Below, one piece after another: positions 32,807 to 39,447 of a stretch of DNA of 64,000 bases. The notes under the pieces were generated by a model that was not told the origin of the DNA, searched no databases, and was given only the letters and a program-made list of their open reading frames with translations. Made by a program: the position numbers and the translations under genes. This DNA comes from Hyphomicrobiales bacterium (GTDB taxonomy: Bacteria; Pseudomonadota; Alphaproteobacteria; Rhodospirillales; JACKKN01): assembly GCA_024236415.1 (NCBI GenBank), contig JACKKN010000007.1:1-64000 (forward strand), in the 5' to 3' direction. Numbering within the stretch: the first letter of the stretch is position 1; each line of letters opens with the position of its first letter.

Positions 32807-33109
32807 ATGAACGACGATCATGACTCATGGGTCGATGAAGCAGACTTCGAATATCTCGAAAGAATGGATGATCTTGTGGAAGAAATCGAAACAAGGCAAG
32901 ATCTAAGCAACTTTATATTCCAACTGGTTTGGGGGTATAAGGACGGGAATTTCGAACCGCAACCCGTTACCGAATACCTGCACGGTACTGGCGCTCTCAC
33001 CGACGCGTTGGACAGTTGGTATCGCAACAATGAGATAAACGAAGACCCGGAAACGCCGACCTGGAAAATGTTCGGGCGGATTTTGTTGGCGGCGTTCGAC
33101 CACAGTTAG
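32807..33109 (+). CDS. Candidate immunity protein for the upstream toxin
   Basis: A 100-residue, strongly acidic protein (many Asp/Glu, e.g. DDHDSWVDEADFEYLERMDD) lying 14 bp after the toxin-tip gene, in the same low-G+C block. Small acidic proteins directly after a polymorphic toxin tip are typically its immunity partner, binding and neutralising the basic toxin domain. The C-terminal WYRNNEINEDPE...FGRILLAAFDHS recurs in the next open frame. The family is not recognised. A Shine-Dalgarno-like gggaga precedes the ATG. Confidence 0.65.
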   Translation: MNDDHDSWVDEADFEYLERMDDLVEEIETRQDLSNFIFQLVWGYKDGNFEPQPVTEYLHGTGALTDALDSWYRNNEINEDPETPTWKMFGRILLAAFDHS

Positions 33110-33113
33110 GCCG

Positions 33114-33305
33114 ATGCCTAAGCCCTTCCGACTCATCGTAATGAAGAATTGCCGAGAACATACGCGTTCGGCAAATAGTCGTGATGGCGACCGCAACAAG
33201 GGCGGCTTGCCCTGGTACCGCAATCTCAAACTGGACGAAGATCCCGAAGACCCGAACTGGCGAACGTTCGGGCGGGTGTTGTTCGCGGCTTTCTATCACA
33301 GCTAA
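33114..33305 (+). pseudogene. Truncated duplicate of the immunity gene
   Basis: A 63-codon open frame whose last ~31 residues (WYRNLKLDEDPEDPNWRTFGRVLFAAFYHS) align with the C-terminus of the preceding protein at about 19 of 30 positions. The first half does not match. It is therefore either a broken duplicate or a fused remnant from an earlier toxin-immunity exchange. Translation from ATG 33114 is uncertain. Such decayed immunity copies are common behind swapped toxin tips. Confidence 0.6.
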
Positions 33306-33364
33306 GCGGGATGGATTTCGCCGCGATTAAGGGGCGAAATTGCAACTGAAAACCGGCAGGTCCC

Positions 33365-33799
33365 ATGACAAATCGCGTCAAAATACTACTGTCAATCCTC
33401 GCGATGTCGGCCGTTGTATTCGTATCTGGTTGGATCGTTGTGTCCGTATCGAACGTACCGGTCGTTCTTTTCAAGCCTGCCTGTAAGACGGCTGACGGAG
33501 AATATGTCCGGCTGGAAGGCCGGGTAACCTACGAATTCATGGATGCGTTGCTCGACGTCCATCGCGCGGGGGCCGACGTTTACGGTTTCAAGCAAGGCAA
33601 ACGTGACCGTTTCCTGTACCACCCGCTGGGTCTTTTTGGGAATGGCCTGGACGAGTTCGAAGTTTTCTCGAGCATGGCCTACCATTGGATCCAGGATCAG
33701 AAGTCAGGCCAACAAATGGGGACGAGCGGATGGCTGCGCGGGCCGCCGGTGCCCTGCGACGACATGCGCAAGGTGGCCATCGAGCCGGGCAGCGGTTGA
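33365..33799 (+). CDS. Hypothetical membrane-anchored protein
   Basis: A 144-residue protein with one N-terminal hydrophobic helix (ILLSILAMSAVVFVSGWIVVSV, about residues 7-28) and a soluble remainder containing two Cys (PACKTADGEYV and VPCDDM). No family is recognised. Its first two-thirds share the lower G+C of the toxin block, while the last ~25 codons return to the high-G+C host level. It may be a second immunity or accessory protein, or an unrelated gene carried in the exchange. Confidence 0.5.
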   Translation: MTNRVKILLSILAMSAVVFVSGWIVVSVSNVPVVLFKPACKTADGEYVRLEGRVTYEFMDALLDVHRAGADVYGFKQGKRDRFLYHPLGLFGNGLDEFEVFSSMAYHWIQDQKSGQQMGTSGWLRGPPVPCDDMRKVAIEPGSG

Positions 33800-33854
33800 C
33801 GCGGCCGGCGCCGGCGCTGCAACACCAGGATAAGAAAAAGGGAGGCTCGGCACC

Positions 33855-34400
33855 GTGTCCGCCAGCACCGTCAAGAAGGCCAGCCGGTTCCTGAGCCTGG
33901 TCCTGCGCCACGACCCGGCCCGGGCGGGGATCGTGCTGGACGCCGCCGGCTGGACCCCGGTGCCCGACCTGCTGGCGGCCCTGGCGCGGCGCGGCATGGC
34001 CATCACCTTCGACGACCTGGTCCACATCGTCGAGACCAACGACAAGCGGCGCTTCGCCTTCAACCCCGACCGCAGCCTGATCCGCGCCTCCCAGGGGCAC
34101 AGCCTGCCGGTGGACCTGGGATACGGCGACCGGGCGCCGCCCGAAACGCTCTACCACGGCACCGTGGCCCGCTTCCTGCCCGCCATCCGCGCGCAGGGGC
34201 TGGTGCCGGGGCAGCGCCACGACGTGCACCTGAGCCCCGACGCCGACACCGCCCGCCGCGTCGGCGCCCGCCGCGGCGACCCCGTGGTCCTGCGCGTGGA
34301 CGCCGGCGCCATGCACCGGGACGGCTTCGCCTTCCGCTGCTCGGCCAACGGCGTCTGGCTCACCGCCCACGTGCCGGCCACCTACCTGGCCGGCCTGTAG
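33855..34400 (+). CDS. kptA: RNA 2'-phosphotransferase (KptA/Tpt1 family)
   Basis: A 181-residue protein with the Tpt1/KptA motifs in order: RFLSLVLRHDP, RFAFNPDRSLIRASQGHS, LYHGT and the C-terminal VWLTAHVPATYL. Family members move a 2'-phosphate from RNA to NAD+, releasing nicotinamide and ADP-ribose 1'',2''-cyclic phosphate; bacterial physiological roles remain unclear. The GTG start at 33855 gives normal length and follows a gggaggc Shine-Dalgarno. It has host-like G+C and ends before a strong terminator. Presence inside a particle gene cluster suggests an RNA-repair or counter-defence cargo role (inference). Confidence 0.85.
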   Translation: MSASTVKKASRFLSLVLRHDPARAGIVLDAAGWTPVPDLLAALARRGMAITFDDLVHIVETNDKRRFAFNPDRSLIRASQGHSLPVDLGYGDRAPPETLYHGTVARFLPAIRAQGLVPGQRHDVHLSPDADTARRVGARRGDPVVLRVDAGAMHRDGFAFRCSANGVWLTAHVPATYLAGL

Positions 34401-34524
34401 ACCTTCTATCCATCAATAACTGACCCCGGACAGGCAGACGCCGTCCGGCGGGATGTTTTGCCTTTGCCCGTGACACCCGGCGGCGGCCCCGGTCGGCGTC
34501 CCATCCGAACCCCCTCCTATCCAG

Positions 34525-34552
34525 GCGGCCCCGCGCGGGCCGCTTTTTTTTC
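34525..34552 (+). terminator. Intrinsic terminator after kptA
   Basis: GCGGCCC (34525-34531), a 5-nt loop and GGGCCGC (34537-34543) are followed directly by nine T residues (34544-34552). It separates the toxin/kptA cargo from the lysis genes. Confidence 0.85.
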
Positions 34553-34572
34553 GCCCCGAAAGGAATCGACCC

Positions 34573-34893
34573 ATGCAGGAACCCTGGACCCTGAACATGA
34601 TCTGGTGGATCTCGGCCGTGGAGCTGCCGGCCCTGGCCGGGCTGTTCTGGCTCGCCTGGCGCAACCGTCGCGACGGCGAGGCGGCCATGGAGGCGGCCCG
34701 CCACGAGCTGGAGACCGGCCTGTCGAGCCTGCGCGAGCGGCTGTCGGCCTACAAGCTGGAAGTGGCCAAGTCCTATGCCTCCATCGCCTACATGAAGGAC
34801 GTGGAGCGGCGCCTGACCGCCCACCTGGTGCGCATCGAGAACAAGCTCGACCTGGCCGGCCACCCGCCCCTGGGGGGACCGGGCCATGGCTGA
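34573..34893 (+). CDS. Membrane-anchored coiled-coil protein, spanin/holin-accessory candidate
   Basis: A 106-residue protein. An N-terminal hydrophobic helix (IWWISAVELPALAGLFWLAW) is followed by a charged coiled coil (about residues 35-95). This layout, with placement directly before an endolysin, fits an inner-membrane spanin (Rz) or holin accessory; the exact class is uncertain. Its end overlaps the hydrolase gene by 8 bp. A Shine-Dalgarno (aaagga) precedes the ATG. Confidence 0.55.
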   Translation: MQEPWTLNMIWWISAVELPALAGLFWLAWRNRRDGEAAMEAARHELETGLSSLRERLSAYKLEVAKSYASIAYMKDVERRLTAHLVRIENKLDLAGHPPLGGPGHG

Positions 34894-35371
34894 CTGGATC
34901 ACCGAACTGCGCGAGACCATCCGCTTCCGCGCCCGGCGCCTGCGCGCGAAACGGGCCACCAGGGCCGAGGTCGACGTGCTGGCCCGCACCATCTATGGCG
35001 AGGCCCGGGGCGAGCCCGTGCGCGGCATGGAGGCGGTGGCCGCCGTGATCATGAACCGGGTGCGCCTGGCCGAGGCCTGGGACGGCTACTGGTGGGGCCG
35101 CACGGTGCAGGAGGTCTGCCTCAAGCCGTGGCAGTTCTCGTGCTGGAACCCGGGCGACCCCAACCGCGCCAAGATCCAGGCCGCCGACCGGGACGACCCG
35201 GCCTTCGCCGCCTGCCTGCGCATCGCCTGCCGCGCCCTGGCCGGCGTGTTGGCGGACCCGACCCACGGCGCCACCCACTACCACGCCAAGGGGCTGGAGC
35301 CCGCCTGGGCGCGCACGCGCCCGCACTGCGCCGAGATCGGCAACCACCGCTTCTACAACAACGTGGGGTGA
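34886..35371 (+). CDS. Cell wall hydrolase, SleB family (endolysin)
   Basis: A 161-residue protein with the SleB/CwlJ-type hydrolase_2 domain. IYGEARGEPVRGMEAVAAVIMNR at about residues 36-58 has the catalytic Glu (GEARGE). VCLKPWQFSCWNP and GATHYHAKGLEPAWA follow. The domain cleaves peptidoglycan, and phage and GTA clusters use it as endolysin. No signal peptide is present, so access to the wall would need the nearby holin. An N-terminal basic stretch of 30 residues precedes it. Confidence 0.88.
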   Translation: MADWITELRETIRFRARRLRAKRATRAEVDVLARTIYGEARGEPVRGMEAVAAVIMNRVRLAEAWDGYWWGRTVQEVCLKPWQFSCWNPGDPNRAKIQAADRDDPAFAACLRIACRALAGVLADPTHGATHYHAKGLEPAWARTRPHCAEIGNHRFYNNVG

Positions 35372-35374
35372 ACC

Positions 35375-35761
35375 ATGCTTTCCGCACTGATCGGCCCGGT
35401 CGTCGCCGGCCTGTTCGGCATCGTCGACAAGGTGGTCGAGGACAAGGACGAGGCGGCGCGCATCAAGTCGCGCCTGCAGGAGATGGTCCTGACCGGCCAG
35501 ATGAAGGAGATCGAGGCCGCGGCCCAGATCATCGTCGCCGAGGCCCGGGGCGAATCCTGGCTGCAGCGCAACTGGCGGCCCATGCTGATGGTCCTGTTCG
35601 GGGTCATCATCGCCAACAACTACGTCGTCGTGCCCTACGGCTTCGGCATCCACCTGGAGCTGCCGCCCGAGATGTGGGACCTGCTGAAGATCGGCGTCGG
35701 CGGCTATGTGGTCGGCCGCTCGGTCGAGAAGGGCGTGCGCGTGTGGAAACAGGGCACGTGA
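35375..35761 (+). CDS. 3-TM holin, gene-transfer-agent type
   Basis: A 128-residue membrane protein. It begins LSALIGPVVAGLFGIVDKVVEDKDE, a short amphipathic or hydrophobic segment, then an amphipathic helix, the hallmark ESWLQRNWRPMLMVLFGVIIA, and a last hydrophobic stretch (LLKIGVGGYVVGRSVEK). This is the pattern of the 3-TM holin family named for gene-transfer-agent release (recollection of the Pfam family). It would let the SleB-like enzyme reach the wall. It follows the hydrolase by 3 bp. Confidence 0.8.
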   Translation: MLSALIGPVVAGLFGIVDKVVEDKDEAARIKSRLQEMVLTGQMKEIEAAAQIIVAEARGESWLQRNWRPMLMVLFGVIIANNYVVVPYGFGIHLELPPEMWDLLKIGVGGYVVGRSVEKGVRVWKQGT

Positions 35762-35764
35762 GCC

Positions 35765-35920
35765 GTGGCCTGGCGCGCCGTCGTCTCGCCCGTGCGCATC
35801 CGCGCCCACCAGCGGCTGCTGCTGTCGGCCCTTGTCCATGCCGTCGCCCTGGTCGCCGGCTGGGCGGCCCGCCGGCGCCTGCGCACCCTTCGTCCCCTCG
35901 CTGCGGGAGTGAGCCCATGA
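35765..35920 (+). CDS. Small basic protein, possible lysis accessory
   Basis: A 51-residue Arg/Ala/Leu-rich frame from GTG 35765, 3 bp after the holin stop, ending in an ATGA overlap with the next gene. A hydrophobic stretch (LLLSALVHAVALVAGWAA) lies between basic ends, which could be a single membrane helix. The tight spacing suggests it is translated, but such short GC-rich frames arise by chance, so confidence is modest. Confidence 0.4.
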   Translation: MAWRAVVSPVRIRAHQRLLLSALVHAVALVAGWAARRRLRTLRPLAAGVSP

Positions 35921-36099
35921 CCCTGGAAGACCTGTTCTACCTGGCCCTGGTCGGCCTGTCCGAGGCGCCGGCGGCGCAGGTCGACGCCCTGGTGGGCGCC
36001 GTCACCCCCGGCGCGCTGGCCTGGCTCGACATCGGGCTGGGGCCGGCGGCCGAGGACCTGGCCTGGCTGTACCATGCCGAGGACCTGCCCCGGGCCTGA
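35917..36099 (+). CDS. Small acidic protein
   Basis: A 60-residue acidic protein (LEDLFYLALVGLSEAPAAQVDALVG...) starting at an ATG that overlaps the previous stop. It has a helical, Ala/Leu/Asp-rich composition and no signal peptide. The family is not recognised. Coupling to the lysis genes suggests a shared transcript. Function unknown. Confidence 0.45.
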   Translation: MTLEDLFYLALVGLSEAPAAQVDALVGAVTPGALAWLDIGLGPAAEDLAWLYHAEDLPRA

Positions 36100-36232
36100 C
36101 CGCATTCATCTTGTTCCCTTTCGCCGCCGGACAACCGCGGCCCCCCTCTCTCGCTTCCCGGGGGCCCCGGCCCGGCAGGCACGCGCCCAGCGGCCGAAGG
36201 CCGGCGGACGGTCCCCGTCCCGCCGGCCGGGC

Positions 36233-36310
36233 GGCCCGCCGGTGTCCATGGACCGGCGGGCCTGGCCGCGCGGGGGCGGCGGCGGCATCCCGCCACAACC
36301 GCCGCCCCCG
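36233..36310. repeat. Two strong inverted repeats before the capsid gene
   Basis: GGCCCGCCGGT/ACCGGCGGGCC (36233-36243 with 36252-36262, 8-nt loop) is followed by CGGGGGCGGC/GCCGCCCCCG (36271-36280 with 36301-36310). They lie in a 259-bp non-coding stretch (36100-36358) between the lysis genes and the capsid gene. They may stop or pause transcription, or process the mRNA. The rest of the gap has no recognised element. Confidence 0.6.
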
Positions 36311-36358
36311 GGCGCATTCCCATCCCAACGAAAACCCCAACACAGGAGACATCGACGC

Positions 36359-37177
36359 ATGTCCACGGATATCGCAAAGGCGTTCGTCAAGCATTTCCAG
36401 ACGGACGTCCACATAGAGTACCAGCGCATGGGCTCCAAGCTGCGCAACACGGTCCGCTCCAAGGGCGGCATCGTCGGCGCCACCACCACCTTCCAGTCGG
36501 TGGGCAAGGGCACGGCCAGCACCAAGGCCCGGCACGGCAAGGTGCCGGTGATGAACGTCGAGCACGACGCCATCGAGTGCCAGCTCTACGACTATTACGC
36601 CGGTGACTGGGTCGACAAGCTGGACGAGATCAAGACCAATCAGGACGAGCGCATGGTCGTGGCGCGGGCCGGGGCCTATGCCCTGGGCCGCAAGACCGAC
36701 GAGCTGATCATCGACGCCCTGGGCACGGCCACGATCCAGTCCGGCGACGACTCGGACGAGCTGACCAAGGACAAGGTCCTGGAGGCCTTCGAGAAGCTGG
36801 GCGACGCCGACGTGCCCGACGACGGGCAGCGCTACGCCGTCATCGGCTGGAAGCAGTGGAGCGACCTGCTGGCCACCCAGGAGTTCGCCAACGCCGACTA
36901 CGTCGGCAACGACGAGCTGCCCTGGAAGGGCACCCAGGCCAAGCGCTGGCTGGGCACCCTGTGGATGCCGCACTCGGGCCTGCCCAAGACCGGCAGCGTG
37001 CGCACCTGCTTCTGGTACCACAAGACGGCCATCGGCCATGCCTCGGGCCACGAGGTGAAGTCCGACGTGACCTGGCACGGCGACCGCGCCGCCTTCTTCA
37101 TCAACAACATGATGAGCCAGGGCGCCTGCCTGATCGACAACACCGGCGTCGTCTTCATGGAATGCCTGGAATCGTAA
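36359..37177 (+). CDS. Major capsid protein (T7-like cluster)
   Basis: A 272-residue coat protein. STDIAKAFVKHFQTDVHIEYQRMG, ARHGKVPVMNVEHDAIECQLYDYYAGDW, DERMVVARAGAYALGRKTDELIIDAL and YAVIGWKQWSDLLATQEFANADYVG are typical of HK97-fold capsids in podoviral prophages. A long early frame upstream is ignored in favour of ATG 36359 with aggaga Shine-Dalgarno. Gene order after scaffold (interrupted by cargo) and before tail genes matches T7 gp10. Confidence 0.85.
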   Translation: MSTDIAKAFVKHFQTDVHIEYQRMGSKLRNTVRSKGGIVGATTTFQSVGKGTASTKARHGKVPVMNVEHDAIECQLYDYYAGDWVDKLDEIKTNQDERMVVARAGAYALGRKTDELIIDALGTATIQSGDDSDELTKDKVLEAFEKLGDADVPDDGQRYAVIGWKQWSDLLATQEFANADYVGNDELPWKGTQAKRWLGTLWMPHSGLPKTGSVRTCFWYHKTAIGHASGHEVKSDVTWHGDRAAFFINNMMSQGACLIDNTGVVFMECLES

Positions 37178-37189
37178 GGAGACCCTGAC

Positions 37190-37459
37190 ATGGCTTTCGA
37201 GTCCAAGAACCTGAGCGTGCTGGCCTACGCCAACGGCTTCACGCTGTGGCACTACACCACCACCGAGACCGCGGCCACGGTCGGCGGCGTCAACTACTTC
37301 AACGACGCCGTCGACATGCTGCGCGTGGGCGACATGATCATGGCCAACACGGACACCGACGGCACCCCCGCCGCCGGCATCTTCCTGGTCAACGACACCA
37401 CCGCCGGCGCCGTGGACGTGGACAACATGACCACCGTCGGCGGCAGCGACACCGCCTAA
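37190..37459 (+). CDS. Small head-associated protein (decoration candidate)
   Basis: An 89-residue Thr/Ala/Gly-rich protein with short beta-strand-like segments (LWHYTTTETAATVGG, GIFLVNDTTAGAVDVDNM). It lies 12 bp after the capsid gene with a Shine-Dalgarno (aaggaga). Small beta-rich proteins here are often capsid decoration or stabilising proteins; only position and composition support it. It ends before a strong terminator. Confidence 0.6.
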   Translation: MAFESKNLSVLAYANGFTLWHYTTTETAATVGGVNYFNDAVDMLRVGDMIMANTDTDGTPAAGIFLVNDTTAGAVDVDNMTTVGGSDTA

Positions 37460-37493
37460 ACCCGGGCCGGGGCCAAAGATCCCGGTTCGGACC

Positions 37494-37523
37494 CCCGCGG
37501 GCCTTCGGGCCCGCGGGTTCTTC
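37494..37523 (+). terminator. Terminator after the head genes
   Basis: A 10-bp perfect stem (CCCGCGGGCC/GGCCCGCGGG, 37494-37503 with 37508-37517) with a UUCG tetraloop, followed by the T-rich TTCTTCT. It lies 34 bp past the head-associated gene. The position matches the T7 terminator after gene 10. The remaining gap to 37670 holds no gene. Confidence 0.75.
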
Positions 37524-37670
37524 TGATCGCAGTTTGGGGTTCGGTCTTGTTCACCAATGGCGGCCCAGACAGTTTCCCTGGGCGGGCAACGGAAAATGGA
37601 AGCCGGTTCCAACCGACGAAGGAGGCGTTCGCGGCCGGGTCATAACGCCAAGAGCAACAGAATTCAGGGT

Positions 37671-38705
37671 TTACTGGTTCAGTGATTCGTAGAATCTGAA
37701 GGCGCCGGGCGTCATCGCCGGCTCGCTGCCCAATCGGCAGCGCCCCGGGTCCAGCCCCGCCTTCCAGTCCCGGAACCGCAGTTCCTCGGCCGGGCGCATG
37801 ACGCAGGCCGGGTTTTCGAAGGGGTGGCCCAGGTGCAGGAGCTGGTGGCCGATCTCATGGGCCAGGTAGGCGCCGGCCAGGTCCGTGGCTTCGTCGGGGC
37901 CGTAATCCCGCCCGCCGCGCAGGCGGGTCAGGGCCGGGATGCCCGGTTCGAAGGCGAAGGTCGAAAAAGAGGACAGGGTGCCGTAACGGCTGGCCGGGGC
38001 ATATCCCGTGGAGCCCACGGTCAACCCGCCGCGCAGGGCCGCATGGGGCGCCGGCGCATGGTATTCGGCGCTGATCAAGGGCTGGTTGGTGACGAACACC
38101 TCGGCCGGCAGGTTCAGGTGGCCGAGGGCGTCCCAATACACCCATTCGCTGGCCATGGTGTCCGCCAGGACGGGGCGGCCGTCCGGCCACTTGGCTTCCT
38201 GCCACGACCGTAATCCTTCCAGGTGGCGGTCCACCAGCCAGGCCGCGCCATCGGCCGGCGTGGTCCGGTCGGGGGCAAGCCGGCGCAGCAGGGCCCGGAC
38301 CGGTTCGCTGCGGGCGACCACCTTCGTATAGACCCGGCGGAGGAGGTCCGGATTGCCCCGTCCCCGCCTGAAATCGAAGATCTGGTGCCGCAGACGGACA
38401 CCGAAGCGCCTTTCGATTTCGGGCCACAGGTCCGCGACCGAATACCGGGGCCCAAGCTCGAACCGCACCACGAGGCCGAAATGGTCGGCCACAATTCGGG
38501 CCGTCACGGCGAGCAGGCGTTCGATGCGCGGCCGCGGCCAGGCCGGCAGGCGCGTGTTCTCCAGGGTCGCCACCCGCAGCGTGATTGTGCCCTGGGGCAG
38601 GATGGGCAGGGGAACCGGCGTGGCCTTGGTGCCCTCGGCCGCCGCGGTGCCCGCACCGGCCAGGAGACCAAGGGTCAGACAGGCAGACCAGAAGAACAGA
38701 CGCAC
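37671..38705 (-). CDS. Secreted zinc metalloprotease (cargo, reverse strand)
   Basis: A 344-residue protein starting at GTG 38705 with a signal peptide (RLFFWSACLTLGLLAGAGTAAA). The mature protein has helical segments, then LAHEIGHQLLHLGHPFENP, an HExxH zinc motif with two further His and a downstream Met-turn-like ACVM. The His spacing is not a standard metzincin (HExxHxxGxxH). The substrate is unknown. It is the only minus-strand gene inside the particle block, between head and tail genes, so it looks inserted. Its own promoter would be in the A+T-rich stretch 38706-38877. Confidence 0.68.
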   Translation of the reverse strand: MRLFFWSACLTLGLLAGAGTAAAEGTKATPVPLPILPQGTITLRVATLENTRLPAWPRPRIERLLAVTARIVADHFGLVVRFELGPRYSVADLWPEIERRFGVRLRHQIFDFRRGRGNPDLLRRVYTKVVARSEPVRALLRRLAPDRTTPADGAAWLVDRHLEGLRSWQEAKWPDGRPVLADTMASEWVYWDALGHLNLPAEVFVTNQPLISAEYHAPAPHAALRGGLTVGSTGYAPASRYGTLSSFSTFAFEPGIPALTRLRGGRDYGPDEATDLAGAYLAHEIGHQLLHLGHPFENPACVMRPAEELRFRDWKAGLDPGRCRLGSEPAMTPGAFRFYESLNQ

Positions 38706-38877
38706 GGATGCCTCTCTTTGAGTTGCCTCCCCATTGTACGGCGGGGGGAAAGATTGGGCAATTTCGCAAGAGAATTCTGACTTAAGATATTGAAAATTAG
38801 CCAAAAAATAAAATTAATCTAATAAAAGTTAATTCACCTTTCTCCAACTCCAACCATCCACCACCAGGAGATTTCCC
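38706..38877. promoter_or_regulatory. A+T-rich divergent promoter region
   Basis: A 172-bp region between the reverse metalloprotease gene and tail tube A. Bases 38780-38835 are nearly pure A/T, unlike the surrounding DNA. TTGAAA (38790-38795) and TAATCT (38815-38820, 19-bp spacing) are candidate plus-strand hexamers. It likely drives the tail genes and, in reverse, the protease. Confidence 0.5.
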
Positions 38878-39447
38878 ATGGCATTGAGCAGCATTGCCCT
38901 GTGCTCGCGCGCGCTGTTGAAGATCGGCGCCGCCAGCATCGCCTCGTTCGACGAGGGCACCGCCGAGGCGGAGATCGCGGCCAACCTCTACCCGTCCAGC
39001 CGCGACGCCCTGCTGTCGGCCCACCCGTGGAGTTTCGCCACCGGCCAGGCGCGCCTGGCCACCCTGGTGGCCGAGCCCGTGGCCGACTTCGATTACGCCT
39101 TCCAGTTGCCGGCGGACTTCCTGCGCGCCCTGTCGGCCGGCGTCGGCGCCCGCGGCCGGGGCATCCCGTACCGCATCGCCGAGCGGCGTCTGCACGCGGA
39201 TTCGGACGAGGTGGTGCTGACCTACATCTTCCGCCCGGCGGAGACCGAGTTCCCGCCGTTCTTCGACCAGGCCCTGATCGCCCGCCTGGCGGCCGAGTTC
39301 TGCATCCCCCTGACCGAAAGCACCAGCCGCGCCGAGGCCCTGACCCGCCTGGCCGAGAACGAGTTCAGGCGCGCCAAGTCCATCGACGCGCAGCAGGACT
39401 CGCCGGTGCAGTTCGAGGACTTCACCCTGATCGACGTGAGGCTGTGA
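38878..39447 (+). CDS. Tail tubular protein A (T7 gp11-like)
   Basis: A 189-residue protein with the family start ALSSIALCSRALLKIGAASIASFDE, then EIAANLYPSSRDALLSAHPWSFATGQARLA and the C-terminal EADNEFRRAKSIDAQQ-like segment. This gatekeeper links the connector ring to the short tail tube. Length matches T7 gp11 (about 196). Its stop overlaps the start of tube B, so the pair is coupled. Confidence 0.9.
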   Translation: MALSSIALCSRALLKIGAASIASFDEGTAEAEIAANLYPSSRDALLSAHPWSFATGQARLATLVAEPVADFDYAFQLPADFLRALSAGVGARGRGIPYRIAERRLHADSDEVVLTYIFRPAETEFPPFFDQALIARLAAEFCIPLTESTSRAEALTRLAENEFRRAKSIDAQQDSPVQFEDFTLIDVRL

